Shown here one piece after another: positions 16,115 to 23,791 of a stretch of DNA of 64,000 nucleotides (position 1 is the first letter of the stretch; each line of letters begins with the position of its first letter). The stretch covers positions 1,054,001 through 1,118,000 of the forward strand of contig NZ_CP107008.1 in assembly GCF_025725685.1 (NCBI RefSeq), written 5' to 3'. Source of the DNA: Halomonas sp. M4R1S46 (GTDB taxonomy: Bacteria > Pseudomonadota > Gammaproteobacteria > Pseudomonadales > Halomonadaceae). The notes under the pieces were generated by a model. It saw only the letters and a program-made list of their open reading frames with translations, ran no database searches and was not told the origin of the DNA. The translations under genes were made by a program, and so were the position numbers.

Positions 16115-17140
16115 TCAACGGGACAGGCCGGCCAGGCGGCGGCCGATGGAGGAATCCGGCGCGGCCTCGCGCAGCGTCATCAGCACCGGCAGGCGCAGGC
16201 GCGGGATCAGCGCCAGGTCCCGGGCCACGGTGGTGAAGTCCGCCTGGGGCGCCTCGGCGAGCCGGGTCAGGAAGCGCGGCAGCCGCTCGCCGTCCTCCAG
16301 GTGGCGCCAGCCGCGTCCCGCCATGGCGGCCAGCAGGTCGGGACCGCAGGCCTCGGCGTCGTCGAGCAGGGCGTCGAACCAGGCGCCGGCCACGCGGGTC
16401 TCGGCACCGGCGATGGCCCGCACGCAGGCGCAGAAGGCCTCGACATCGCCGGCTTCGGCGGCCGCCTCGCCCCGAGCGCGCAGGGCCGCGGCCAGGCCTT
16501 CGGGGATCGCCACATGTTCCAGACAGTAGCATAGCGAGGTGAGGACCTCGTCGGGCAGGGTCGGCAGGCGTGCCGCCAGGCGGCTGGCCTGGTCGGCGTC
16601 CATGCGCACCGCGAAGTCGGCCAGGCCCTGCAGCCCCAGGGCGCGCCAGTCCAGCGCCTGCTGCCCCTCCAGGTAGGCCTCTGCCGGCTCCAGGTGCTGG
16701 CTCGCCGGGCGGCCCAGGTCGAGGCTCGCCCGGGCGTGCAGCAGGGCCTGGAAGGGCATCGAGGGCGTGAAGGCCAGGGGGTTGGCCTTCATCAGATTGT
16801 CGATCTGTTCGCCGTCCCCGCGGCCCAGGCCCCGGACGTTGCGCCCCAGGGTCTCGAGCAGCCGCTGCAGGAAGGCGTCCCGCGGGGCCGGGTCGAGCTG
16901 GCCCTGTTCGTCCAGCGGCAGGGCCAGGAACCAGATCAGCGGGTCCTCGAGCTCGCCGATGCGAAACACCATGGCCAGGCGGGCCTTGCCCTGCCAGGGT
17001 TGCGGCCAGGGCCGCTGGCCGGCCTCGAGGGCCGCCAGGTCCTCGAGGGGGCAGGGTTCGACGCGCCGGCCCAGGTGATAGAGCCTCACCTCGGCACCGG
17101 TGCGAACGAAGAAGTCGTGAAGGCTGTCGATCGGCTGCAT
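16115..17140 (-). CDS. DUF3549 family protein
   Basis: 341 aa, soluble, rich in leucine and alanine, with an N-terminal alpha/beta part (residues 1-100) that contains EVRLYHLGRRVEPCP and a helical repeat-like C-terminal part. This matches the DUF3549 family of gammaproteobacteria such as Pseudomonas and Halomonas, whose function is unknown. Probably first gene of a minus-strand operon with the COG4067 protease and rimK. Confidence 0.85.
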   Translation of the reverse strand: MQPIDSLHDFFVRTGAEVRLYHLGRRVEPCPLEDLAALEAGQRPWPQPWQGKARLAMVFRIGELEDPLIWFLALPLDEQGQLDPAPRDAFLQRLLETLGRNVRGLGRGDGEQIDNLMKANPLAFTPSMPFQALLHARASLDLGRPASQHLEPAEAYLEGQQALDWRALGLQGLADFAVRMDADQASRLAARLPTLPDEVLTSLCYCLEHVAIPEGLAAALRARGEAAAEAGDVEAFCACVRAIAGAETRVAGAWFDALLDDAEACGPDLLAAMAGRGWRHLEDGERLPRFLTRLAEAPQADFTTVARDLALIPRLRLPVLMTLREAAPDSSIGRRLAGLSR

Positions 17141-17214
17141 GCTGTCTCCCCACTCTCGGACCGTGCACTCTACCGCGGCACCCGCGTCCTGTCAGCCCGC
17201 GGGAGGGCGGCGTC

Positions 17215-17251
17215 CGCCGGGGACTGGTCAATTCCTGACCAGTCCCCGGCG
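17215..17251. repeat. Perfect 16-base inverted repeat
   Basis: CGCCGGGGACTGGTCA (17215-17230) and its exact complement (17236-17251) flank ATTCC. No T-run follows on either strand and no gene ends here, so a terminator is unlikely; it sits 75 bases upstream of the DUF3549 start. Confidence 0.8.
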
Positions 17252-17410
17252 GGGCCCGTGGCGACGGCGGATGGGGTATCTTTCCAGGGCTTATCCACAG
17301 GGACGTTCAGTGTATCTGTGAATGAACGTCCTGCGGGCTCCGGCTATAGCAGGCATAATCGATGCCTATTGGCCGTGGGCCGGGATTTTTCCTACCTTAC
17401 GTGTCAAAAT

Positions 17411-17436
17411 GGAATATGAAATCGATTACTTATTCC
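17411..17436. promoter_or_regulatory. Inverted repeat upstream of the cystine ABC operon
   Basis: GGAATATGAAATC and GATTACTTATTCC are complementary at 11 of 13 positions, 33 bases before the ABC operon's ATG. The TTATTCC half is reminiscent of CysB-type LysR sites, which would suit a cystine transporter; this is inference. Confidence 0.45.
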
Positions 17437-17468
17437 ATCCGACTCTTACTATCGCTGGAGGTACCCTC

Positions 17469-18227
17469 ATGTTACGTTCCCTTGCCCTGACCGTGCTGTC
17501 CGCCGGCGTCATCGCCATCGCCGGCGGCGCCCAGGCCCAGGAAGAGACCCTCAAGGTCGGCATGTCCGGCGGCTACTTCCCGTTCACCTTCGTCGAGCAG
17601 GACACCCTCAAGGGCTTCGAGGTCGACGTCATGGAGGCGGTGGCCGAGGAAATGGACGCCGAGGTCGAGTTCGTGACCGCCAACTTCTCCGGCCTGTTCG
17701 GCATGCTCGAGTCCGGTCGCATCGATACCATCGCCAACCAGATCACCATCACCGAGGAGCGCCAGGCGAAATACGTCTTCACCCAGCCCTACGTCTACGA
17801 CGGCGCCCAGGTGGTGGTCAAGGAAGGCAATGAGGGCATCACGGGGGTCGAGGACCTGCGCGGCAAGACCGTGGCGGTGAACCTGGGCTCCAACTACGAG
17901 CAGTTGCTGCGCGAGCTGCCCTATGCCGACGAGATCGATATCCGCACCTACGAGAGCAACATCGAGCAGGACACCGCGCTGGGTCGCGTCGATGCCTTCG
18001 TCATGGACCGGGTCAGCGCCAGCCAGGTCATCCAGGAGAAGCCGCTACCCCTGGCGCTTGCCGGCCAGCCGTTCTCCGAGATCCGCAACGCCCTGCCGTT
18101 CCGCGACACCGAAGCGGACCGGGCCCTGCGTGACCGGGTCGATGCGGCCCTCACCGCGCTGCGCGAGGAGGGTACCCTGAGCGAGATCTCCGAGCGCTGG
18201 TTCGGCAACGACATCACCCGTCCCTGA
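17469..18227 (+). CDS. Amino-acid (cystine-type) ABC transporter substrate-binding protein
   Basis: 252 aa from the ATG at 17469, which has GGAGG upstream; a longer frame from 17322 lacks a ribosome binding site and would bury the signal peptide. Residues 1-23 are a Sec signal (AGGAQAQ). The mature protein begins ETLKVGMSGGYFPFTF and has the SBP family 3 fold, with FEVDVMEAVAEEM, the ITITEERQAKYVFTQPY segment and a DAFVMDR motif. The overall pattern is closest to FliY/TcyJ/TcyA cystine binders, but other polar amino acids are possible. First gene of a three-gene operon. Confidence 0.88.
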   Translation: MLRSLALTVLSAGVIAIAGGAQAQEETLKVGMSGGYFPFTFVEQDTLKGFEVDVMEAVAEEMDAEVEFVTANFSGLFGMLESGRIDTIANQITITEERQAKYVFTQPYVYDGAQVVVKEGNEGITGVEDLRGKTVAVNLGSNYEQLLRELPYADEIDIRTYESNIEQDTALGRVDAFVMDRVSASQVIQEKPLPLALAGQPFSEIRNALPFRDTEADRALRDRVDAALTALREEGTLSEISERWFGNDITRP

Positions 18228-18245
18228 TCCGCTGCCACGGCCGAC

Positions 18246-18920
18246 ATGAGCGTTCTCGACTTCGACTACATGGTGGGGCTGGTGCCCATCCTGCTGCGCT
18301 ATCTGCCGCTGACGCTGGCCATGGCCGCGGCGGGGATGGCGCTGGCCCTGGTACTGGCCTGCGGCCTGGCGGTGATCCGGGTGCTGGGAATCCCGGGGCT
18401 GAACGGCGTGACCCTGCTGTTCATCTCCTTCTTCCGCGGCACGCCGTTGCTGGTCCAGCTGTTCCTCTTCTACTACGGGTTGCCCCAGGTCCTGGCCTTC
18501 CTCACCCAGATCGACGGCATCACCGCCACCATCATGGGACTGACCCTGCACTTCGCCGCCTACATGGCGGAATCGATCCGCGCCGCCATCGTCGGCGTGG
18601 ATCGCAGCCAGACCGAGGCGGCGCTGTCGATCGGCATGACCAACGGCCAGCTGATGCGGCGCATCGTGCTGCCCCAGGCCACCCGGGTGGCCGTGCCCAC
18701 CCTGATGAACTACTTCATCGACATGATCAAGGCCACCTCCCTGGCCTTCACGCTGGGCGTGACCGAACTGATGGGGGCGACCCAGAAGGAGGCGGCCGGC
18801 AGCTTCCTGTACTTCGAGGCCTTCATCACGGTGGCGGTGTTCTACTGGGTCATCGTCGAGCTGCTGGCCTGGTGTCAGCGCCGGCTGGAGACCCGGCTCA
18901 ACGAGGCGTATCGCAGATGA
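18246..18920 (+). CDS. Amino-acid (cystine-type) ABC transporter permease
   Basis: 224 aa with five predicted membrane helices. The HisM/TcyL-type signatures are visible: FISFFRGTPLLVQLFLFYYG and the EAA loop ESIRAAIVGVDRSQTEAALSIGM-x-NGQLMRRIVLPQA (residues about 113-152). A homodimer probably forms the pore. It lies 18 bases after the binding-protein gene and overlaps the ATPase gene start (ATGA). Confidence 0.9.
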   Translation: MSVLDFDYMVGLVPILLRYLPLTLAMAAAGMALALVLACGLAVIRVLGIPGLNGVTLLFISFFRGTPLLVQLFLFYYGLPQVLAFLTQIDGITATIMGLTLHFAAYMAESIRAAIVGVDRSQTEAALSIGMTNGQLMRRIVLPQATRVAVPTLMNYFIDMIKATSLAFTLGVTELMGATQKEAAGSFLYFEAFITVAVFYWVIVELLAWCQRRLETRLNEAYRR

Positions 18921-19675
18921 TCCAGGTAGCCAATCTCGTCAAGCGCTTCGGCGACGCCACCGTCCTCGATGGCATCGATCTGGCCATCGACCAGGGCGAG
19001 ATCATCGTGGTGATCGGGCCCTCGGGAACGGGCAAGTCGACCCTGCTGCGCTGCCTGAACTTCCTCGAGCGACCGGATGCCGGGCACCTGATCCTCGGTG
19101 ACCTGGACGTCGATGTCACCCGCGCGACCCGTGCCGACATCCTCGCGGCCCGGCGGCGCACGGCCTTCGTGTTCCAGAACTATGCGCTGTTCGCCAACAA
19201 GACGGCGCTGGAGAACATCGCCGAGGGGCTGATCGTGGTCAACCGCTGGCCCAAGGCCAAGGCGCATGCCCGGGCCCGGGAGATCCTTCAGCGCATCGGC
19301 CTGGCCGACAAGGCCGATGCCTATCCGGCCTCGCTGTCCGGCGGCCAGCAGCAGCGGGTCGGGATCGGCCGCGCCATGGCGGCTCAGGCCGAGGTGATCC
19401 TGTTCGACGAGCCGACGTCGTCGCTGGACCCGGAGTGGGTCGAGGAGGTGCTGGCGCTGATGAAGCAGCTGGCGCGAGAGCGTCAGACCATGCTGGTGGT
19501 GACCCACGAGATGGGCTTCGCCCGGGATGTGGCCGACCGGGTGGTGTTCATGGAGGGCGGCCGCATCGTCGAGCAGGGGCCGCCCTCGCAGCTGTTCAAT
19601 GCGCCCCGGGATCCACGCACCCGTGACTTCCTGCGCAAGGTCCTGGCTGCCCAGCCCGCCATCCAGCCCTCCTGA
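18917..19675 (+). CDS. Amino-acid (cystine-type) ABC transporter ATPase
   Basis: 252 aa from the ATG at 18917 that overlaps the permease stop. Walker A GPSGTGKST at residues 35-43, signature LSGGQQQRVGI, Walker B VILFDEPTSSLD and the switch His in VVTHEMGFA mark a polar-amino-acid-type (GlnQ/TcyN-like) ATPase. It energises the permease at 18246-18920. Confidence 0.93.
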   Translation: MIQVANLVKRFGDATVLDGIDLAIDQGEIIVVIGPSGTGKSTLLRCLNFLERPDAGHLILGDLDVDVTRATRADILAARRRTAFVFQNYALFANKTALENIAEGLIVVNRWPKAKAHARAREILQRIGLADKADAYPASLSGGQQQRVGIGRAMAAQAEVILFDEPTSSLDPEWVEEVLALMKQLARERQTMLVVTHEMGFARDVADRVVFMEGGRIVEQGPPSQLFNAPRDPRTRDFLRKVLAAQPAIQPS

Positions 19676-19742
19676 ACCGGGGTTGGCCCTCGGCGCGTCG
19701 AGGCGGGATAATGGGAATACAGACCGACCGGAGCGACATCCC

Positions 19743-20075
19743 ATGAGCGTACACGAGGAACTCGACCAGGCCCTGCGCGAACTCGAATCCACCATGAAGG
19801 CGGCCGACATGTGGCGCATGGAGCGTCCCGAGCCCGAGGCCTTCGACAGCCTCCAGCCGTTCTGCATCGACACCATGGCGCTGCCTCAGTGGCTGCGTTT
19901 CGTGTTCATCGCCCGGCTGGAGGCGCTGGTGGAGGCTCGCGCACCGCTGCCGTCGACCTGCGACGTGGCCCCTGCGGTGGACGCCTACCTGATCCAGGAA
20001 GGCGCCCGGACCAGCGAGCGCGTGCTGATGTGCAAGGTGGTCGAGCGCATCGACCAGTTGGTCACCGAGAATTGA
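19743..20075 (+). CDS. YqcC family protein (DUF446)
   Basis: 110 aa, soluble and helical. The segment EPEAFDSLQPFCIDTMALPQWLRFVFIARL is the hallmark of the YqcC family. Function is unknown; in enterobacteria the gene neighbours truC (tRNA pseudouridine synthase), but no such neighbour is present here. It is 67 bases after the ABC operon and 7 bases before the next gene. Confidence 0.85.
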   Translation: MSVHEELDQALRELESTMKAADMWRMERPEPEAFDSLQPFCIDTMALPQWLRFVFIARLEALVEARAPLPSTCDVAPAVDAYLIQEGARTSERVLMCKVVERIDQLVTEN

Positions 20076-20082
20076 GGCGCCG

Positions 20083-20583
20083 ATGCCCTATTATTTCGCC
20101 TACGGCAGCAACATGAACCCGGCCCGGGTGGAGGCGCGGATCGGCACGACCCGTCGCGCGCTGCCCGGGATGCTGGCCGATCACGGGCTGCGCTTCGACA
20201 AGGCCTCCCGGGTGGCGGGCATCAGCCATGCCAATGTGGTGCCCGCTCCCGGCGGCCGGGTGGAAGGCGCGCTCTTCGAGCTGGTCGCGCCTGAGCAGAT
20301 CCACCTGATGGATCCCTTCGAGGGCTACCCTCACGACTACGACCGGCATCGCCTGCCGATCCATACCGAGCACGGGGCCATCGAGGCCTGGGTCTACATC
20401 GCCGCCCCGGGCACCACGGCCGAGGCGCTCAGGCCGGCCCGGGAATACCTCGAGCACCTGCTGGCCGGCGAGGCCTTCCTGAGTTCGGCCTACCATGCCC
20501 GCCTGGCCGAGATGGAGGCGGTGCACGGCCTGGATGACGCCACCCTGGCCGCGCTGGGGCTGTCCCGCCACACGCCTCGTTAG
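20083..20583 (+). CDS. Gamma-glutamylcyclotransferase-like protein
   Basis: 166 aa. FAYGSNMNP at residues 5-13 is the substrate-binding loop of the GGCT fold and Glu80 in DPFEGYPHDY is the expected catalytic acid. Members cleave gamma-glutamyl peptides to 5-oxoproline and an amino acid; proximity to a cystine-type importer suggests thiol or glutathione turnover, but that is inference. Ends 18 bases before a strong terminator. Confidence 0.85.
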   Translation: MPYYFAYGSNMNPARVEARIGTTRRALPGMLADHGLRFDKASRVAGISHANVVPAPGGRVEGALFELVAPEQIHLMDPFEGYPHDYDRHRLPIHTEHGAIEAWVYIAAPGTTAEALRPAREYLEHLLAGEAFLSSAYHARLAEMEAVHGLDDATLAALGLSRHTPR

Positions 20584-20600
20584 GCATGCCCCTCACGACG

Positions 20601-20626
20601 GAAGGCCCGCCGATCGGCGGGCCTTC
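20601..20626. terminator. Bidirectional Rho-independent terminator
   Basis: GAAGGCCCGCCG / CGGCGGGCCTTC with an AT loop, followed by TGTCTG on the plus strand. It separates the convergent cyclotransferase-like and ompW genes. Confidence 0.85.
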
Positions 20627-20650
20627 TGTCTGACGAGGGCTGGCGTTCGC

Positions 20651-21259
20651 TCAGAAGCGGAAGGTCACGCCACCGCCCACGGTCACCGGATCGATCTCGG
20701 CCTCGCCGGCATCGTTGCCGTTGACCTCCACGTCGGCGTCAACGTCGGCGTAGTTGGCGAAGGCACCGACCAGCAGATAGTCGGTGACCGCGAAGTCCAG
20801 GCCCACCTGGGCGGCGGCACCGTAGGACTCCTCGATATCGAGACCCGAGGCGGTCTCGTCGTTGAAGTAGGTATAGTTCAGCCCGGCCCCGGCGTAGGGC
20901 TGTACCCGGGAGTTGGTGCCACCCAGCGGGTAGTAGTTGAGCATCAGGTTGACCGGGCGACGGTCGACCGAGCCGGCGTCCATACCGCTCACGGTGAGGT
21001 CGTGCTCGATGTCCTGGGAGCCGTTGAGCTCGACGCCCAGCTGGTCGTGGAACTGGTAGCCCAGCCCGTACGTGAAGCCGCGCTCGTCGGAGATGTCCAG
21101 GTCGCCACCGGCGGCCTGGCCATTGTCACCCTTGACCTCGCTCTTGGCGACGCCGCCGCGCACATAGAGGTCGCCGGCCTGGTAGGCCATGGCGGACTGG
21201 GTGGCGATGATGCCGGCCGTGGCGAGGGCGGCAGCGGTGATGATTCGCGTCGTTTTCAT
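20651..21259 (-). CDS. ompW: OmpW family outer membrane protein
   Basis: 202 aa with a Sec signal (residues 1-25, cleavage after AMA) and a mature beta-barrel of eight predicted strands that ends in the outer-membrane phenylalanine (GGGVTFRF). Motifs VQPYAGAGLNYTYF and YGLGYQFHDQLGVEL fit the OmpW/AlkL family of small hydrophobic-molecule channels. Monocistronic between two terminator or promoter regions. The mRNA leader contains a stable hairpin at 21284-21318. Confidence 0.88.
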   Translation of the reverse strand: MKTTRIITAAALATAGIIATQSAMAYQAGDLYVRGGVAKSEVKGDNGQAAGGDLDISDERGFTYGLGYQFHDQLGVELNGSQDIEHDLTVSGMDAGSVDRRPVNLMLNYYPLGGTNSRVQPYAGAGLNYTYFNDETASGLDIEESYGAAAQVGLDFAVTDYLLVGAFANYADVDADVEVNGNDAGEAEIDPVTVGGGVTFRF

Positions 21260-21283
21260 GGGAATCCTCCCTGTGTCATCCAG

Positions 21284-21318
21284 GGTGCCGACGCCGAGTC
21301 ATTCGGCGTCGCCGCACC
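21284..21318 (-). promoter_or_regulatory. Hairpin in the ompW leader
   Basis: CGACGCCGA (21289-21297) pairs perfectly with TCGGCGTCG (21303-21311), extended by GGTGC / GCACC. It lies 25 bases upstream of the ompW ATG and ahead of a GGGAGG ribosome binding site. It may stabilise the porin mRNA or receive a small RNA; not established. Confidence 0.5.
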
Positions 21319-21533
21319 AGTGACAGGAAGTATAACGAACAGTGTTTCTAAACGTCTTGTAGAATTTTTCTATGGCCGAGATAGGGTAGGATGCGCATGG
21401 TTCATGAGGATGTGCCGGCAGTCCAGACAGGAATTACAAGAATTGTATAATTCTTTCACATTTCCTGCACGATCCTCGCCGGCTGGCCGGGTTTCGGCTT
21501 CACTTAGGGATAACGACGCGAGCGGAGCCTCTC

Positions 21534-21842
21534 ATGAGTGGCAGGACTCTCTTCGCCGGGCCGCGTCCCGGCCTGCTGGAACGCCCCCTGACCCAACTGC
21601 TGCTGGCGGCAGGGGTGGCGGTGTGGCTGCTGTTGCGGCCCGAGACCCTCCAGGCCCTGCCGCTGGCCTGGCGCTGGCCGCTGGTCGGCGTCGGGGCCTG
21701 GGCCTTGGGGGCGGCCTTCGTGCGCCCGCTGACGCTCGAGACCGGTGAGGGCTGGCTGTGGCGGCAGGCCGGGGCACGCTGGAGCCGCCTGGCCCTGTGG
21801 GGATTCGCGCTGGTGGTGGCGGGGCTCGGCGTCCGGGGCTGA
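21534..21842 (+). CDS. Small membrane protein of unknown function
   Basis: 102 aa with two or three hydrophobic segments (about residues 20-35, 45-62 and 84-99), no signal peptide and basic residues on the N-terminal side. GGAGCC lies six bases before the ATG and a clean terminator follows at 21853-21880, which support a real single-gene transcript. I do not recognise the family. Confidence 0.6.
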   Translation: MSGRTLFAGPRPGLLERPLTQLLLAAGVAVWLLLRPETLQALPLAWRWPLVGVGAWALGAAFVRPLTLETGEGWLWRQAGARWSRLALWGFALVVAGLGVRG

Positions 21843-21852
21843 GGCCGGACAC

Positions 21853-21880
21853 AGAAAAGCCGCCCGAAGGCGGCTTTTCT
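21853..21880 (+). terminator. Rho-independent terminator
   Basis: AGAAAAGCCGCC / GGCGGCTTTTCT with a CGAA tetraloop, ten bases after the small membrane protein's stop; the T-run lies in the 3' arm. Confidence 0.85.
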
Positions 21881-22071
21881 CGTCGAGATCCGGTCTGCGG
21901 ATGATCAGGCTTGCTTGGGGCTTCCAACCTGGACGGTACCCAGCCGACTCACAAGTTGCCAACGGCACAAGCCGGGTGGCGATCACGCTGCGGAGTGTGA
22001 CTGGCGTGGGCAGTACGCTGGTTCGGGTGGGGCCATACTGGTTCGGTTGTCCGTGTATCAGCAAACATCAA

Positions 22072-22095
22072 AAAGGGCTCCCGCAGGAGCCCTTT
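22072..22095 (-). terminator. Terminator of the putA-putP transcript
   Basis: AAAGGGCTCC / GGAGCCCTTT with a CGCA loop; read on the minus strand it ends in CCCTTTTTGATG. It is 31 bases past the putP stop. Confidence 0.85.
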
Positions 22096-22125
22096 CACTA
22101 CGTTGAGTGCGTCATGCGCGCGCTT

Positions 22126-23616
22126 TCAGCGCTGGATTTGCTGATATTCGCCAGCATCGGCAGTAACGCTGCTCACCACCAGGATGGCAATGAAGGAAGC
22201 GATGAAGCCAGGAATGATCTCGTACACACCGGGTCCTCCCATGAACTCTCCGTTCCAGCCCAGTAAAATCCAGATCATGACGGTGGCGGCCCCCACCACC
22301 ATGCCCGCGATGGCGCCAGCGCCGTTCGTGCGCGACCACATCAGTGACAGGATGATGAGCGGGCCGAACGCCGAACCAAAGCCTGCCCAGGCGTTACTGA
22401 CCAGCCCCAGAACCTGAGAGTCCGGATCAGACGCAATGACGGCTGCAACCAGGCCAACCAGTACGACACTGATCCGGCCTACGCCGACGGTTTCCTTTTC
22501 CGTAGCCTCTTTACGCAGGAACAGGCGGTAGAAGTCCTCGGTCAGTGATGAAGATGACACCAGAAGCTGGCTGGAAATGGTGCTCATGATCGCAGCCAGC
22601 AGTGCCGCATAGAGGAAACCGGTGATCAGCGGATGGAACAGCAGATCCGCCAGGATGATAAAGATCGTTTCCGGATCCTGGACATCCATACCATTGCGGA
22701 CCGCATAGGCCCGGCCGAACACCCCCAGAGAGATCGCACCGATCAGGGAGATGAGCATCCAGCTCATGCCGATGTTACGGGCAACAGGAACATCCTTCAG
22801 AGTCCGGATGGCCATGAAGCGTACGATGATGTGCGGCTGCCCGAAATAACCCAGTCCCCAGGTCACCGCAGACAGCCAGCCGATAAAGGTCAGTCCCTCC
22901 GTCCACGATAGTAGCGTGGGATCGACTTCATTCAGGGTCTGTGACGCCTGGGCGAAACCGCCGCCACCTTCGCCAAAGAGCACAACCGCCGGCATGATCA
23001 CCAGTGCCAGCATCATGATGCAGCCTTGCACGAAGTCCGTCATGCTCACGGCCAGGAAGCCGCCGACAACCGTATAGGCAAGTACCACGCCCAGTGTGAT
23101 GACGACGCCCGCAGCGTAGTCGCTCAGGCCACCGATGTTGATAACTCCGGAAAACGCGCTCTCGAACAACTTGCCGCCCGCCACCAGGCCTGACGCCGTG
23201 TAAACCGCGAAAAAGACCACGATGACGATTGCGGATACCGTTCTCAGCGACATTGCCCGAGTCGGGAACCGGTTTGCCAGGAATTCTGGAATGGTTATCG
23301 CATTACCATAGTGAACCGTCTGTTCGCGAAGGCGTGGTGCGACCAGAGTCCAGTTGAAGAACGCACCCACGAGCAGACCGATACCGATCCAGGCCGAACC
23401 CAAGCCAGATACGAACATTGCCCCGGGCAAACCCAGCAGCAACCAGCCGCTCATGTCCGAAGCACCGGCCGACAGGGCCGCCACTTGTGGACTGAGGGCC
23501 CGGCCACCCAGCATGTAATCTTCAGACGTAGACGTGGATTTGCGCATGGCATAAAAGCCGATGGCGATCATGAGCGCAAAGTAAGCAAAAAGACTGATCC
23601 AAACCCCAATAGCCAT
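22126..23616 (-). CDS. putP: Sodium/proline symporter PutP
   Basis: 496 aa with about 13 membrane helices, the SSS-family norm. Recognisable parts are the N-terminal YAMRKSTSTSEDYMLGGR, the sodium- and proline-site helix GASDMSGWLLLGLPG near residue 55, FFAVYTASGLVAGGKLFES and the late FGSAFGPLIILSLMWSR. It imports proline for catabolism and possibly osmotic balance. GGAGA precedes the ATG. It is 46 bases downstream of the 30-aa peptide gene and belongs to the putA transcript. Its GC content appears clearly below that of its neighbours, suggesting replacement by transfer. Confidence 0.96.
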   Translation of the reverse strand: MAIGVWISLFAYFALMIAIGFYAMRKSTSTSEDYMLGGRALSPQVAALSAGASDMSGWLLLGLPGAMFVSGLGSAWIGIGLLVGAFFNWTLVAPRLREQTVHYGNAITIPEFLANRFPTRAMSLRTVSAIVIVVFFAVYTASGLVAGGKLFESAFSGVINIGGLSDYAAGVVITLGVVLAYTVVGGFLAVSMTDFVQGCIMMLALVIMPAVVLFGEGGGGFAQASQTLNEVDPTLLSWTEGLTFIGWLSAVTWGLGYFGQPHIIVRFMAIRTLKDVPVARNIGMSWMLISLIGAISLGVFGRAYAVRNGMDVQDPETIFIILADLLFHPLITGFLYAALLAAIMSTISSQLLVSSSSLTEDFYRLFLRKEATEKETVGVGRISVVLVGLVAAVIASDPDSQVLGLVSNAWAGFGSAFGPLIILSLMWSRTNGAGAIAGMVVGAATVMIWILLGWNGEFMGGPGVYEIIPGFIASFIAILVVSSVTADAGEYQQIQR

Positions 23617-23662
23617 GAAAACATCTCCAGTTTATTAGTCCGGACGAAGCTCCGACAGGTTG

Positions 23663-23755
23663 TTAGTACGCCATGCAGGCCAGAACGCCGATGGCGAGCA
23701 TCACCATCAGGTCGAGCGAGAGCTTGAAGCTGATGGTGGTATTGTTATTAACCAT
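23663..23755 (-). CDS. 30-aa single-helix membrane peptide between putA and putP
   Basis: ATG at 23755 with GGAGG eight bases upstream encodes a 30-residue peptide: a polar start MVNNNTTISFK, then a hydrophobic helix LSLDLMVMLAIGVLACMAY up to the stop TAA. It lies 36 bases after putA and 46 bases before putP in the same direction. Small single-helix subunits are known beside other sodium symporters (for example the MetS-type partners), so an accessory subunit or regulator of PutP is plausible. I know no named family for this peptide. Confidence 0.65.
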   Translation of the reverse strand: MVNNNTTISFKLSLDLMVMLAIGVLACMAY

Positions 23756-23791
23756 AGGGGCCTCCGGTGTTGTTGTGTTGATGATTGATGC

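Larger units (their letters stand above)
17141..17468. other. Palindrome-rich divergent intergenic region
   Basis: This 328-base stretch between the DUF3549 and cystine-binding genes holds four inverted repeats (17215-17251, 17301-17331, 17351-17367, 17411-17436) and a perfect DnaA-box sequence TTATCCACA at 17291-17299. No gene is apparent in it. The GGAGG before 17469 belongs to the ABC operon. Confidence 0.7.

Noticed and set aside
17291..17299. Perfect DnaA box as a sign of a replication origin
   Set aside because: Only one box, no AT-rich unwinding element, no dnaA, dnaN or rep gene nearby.
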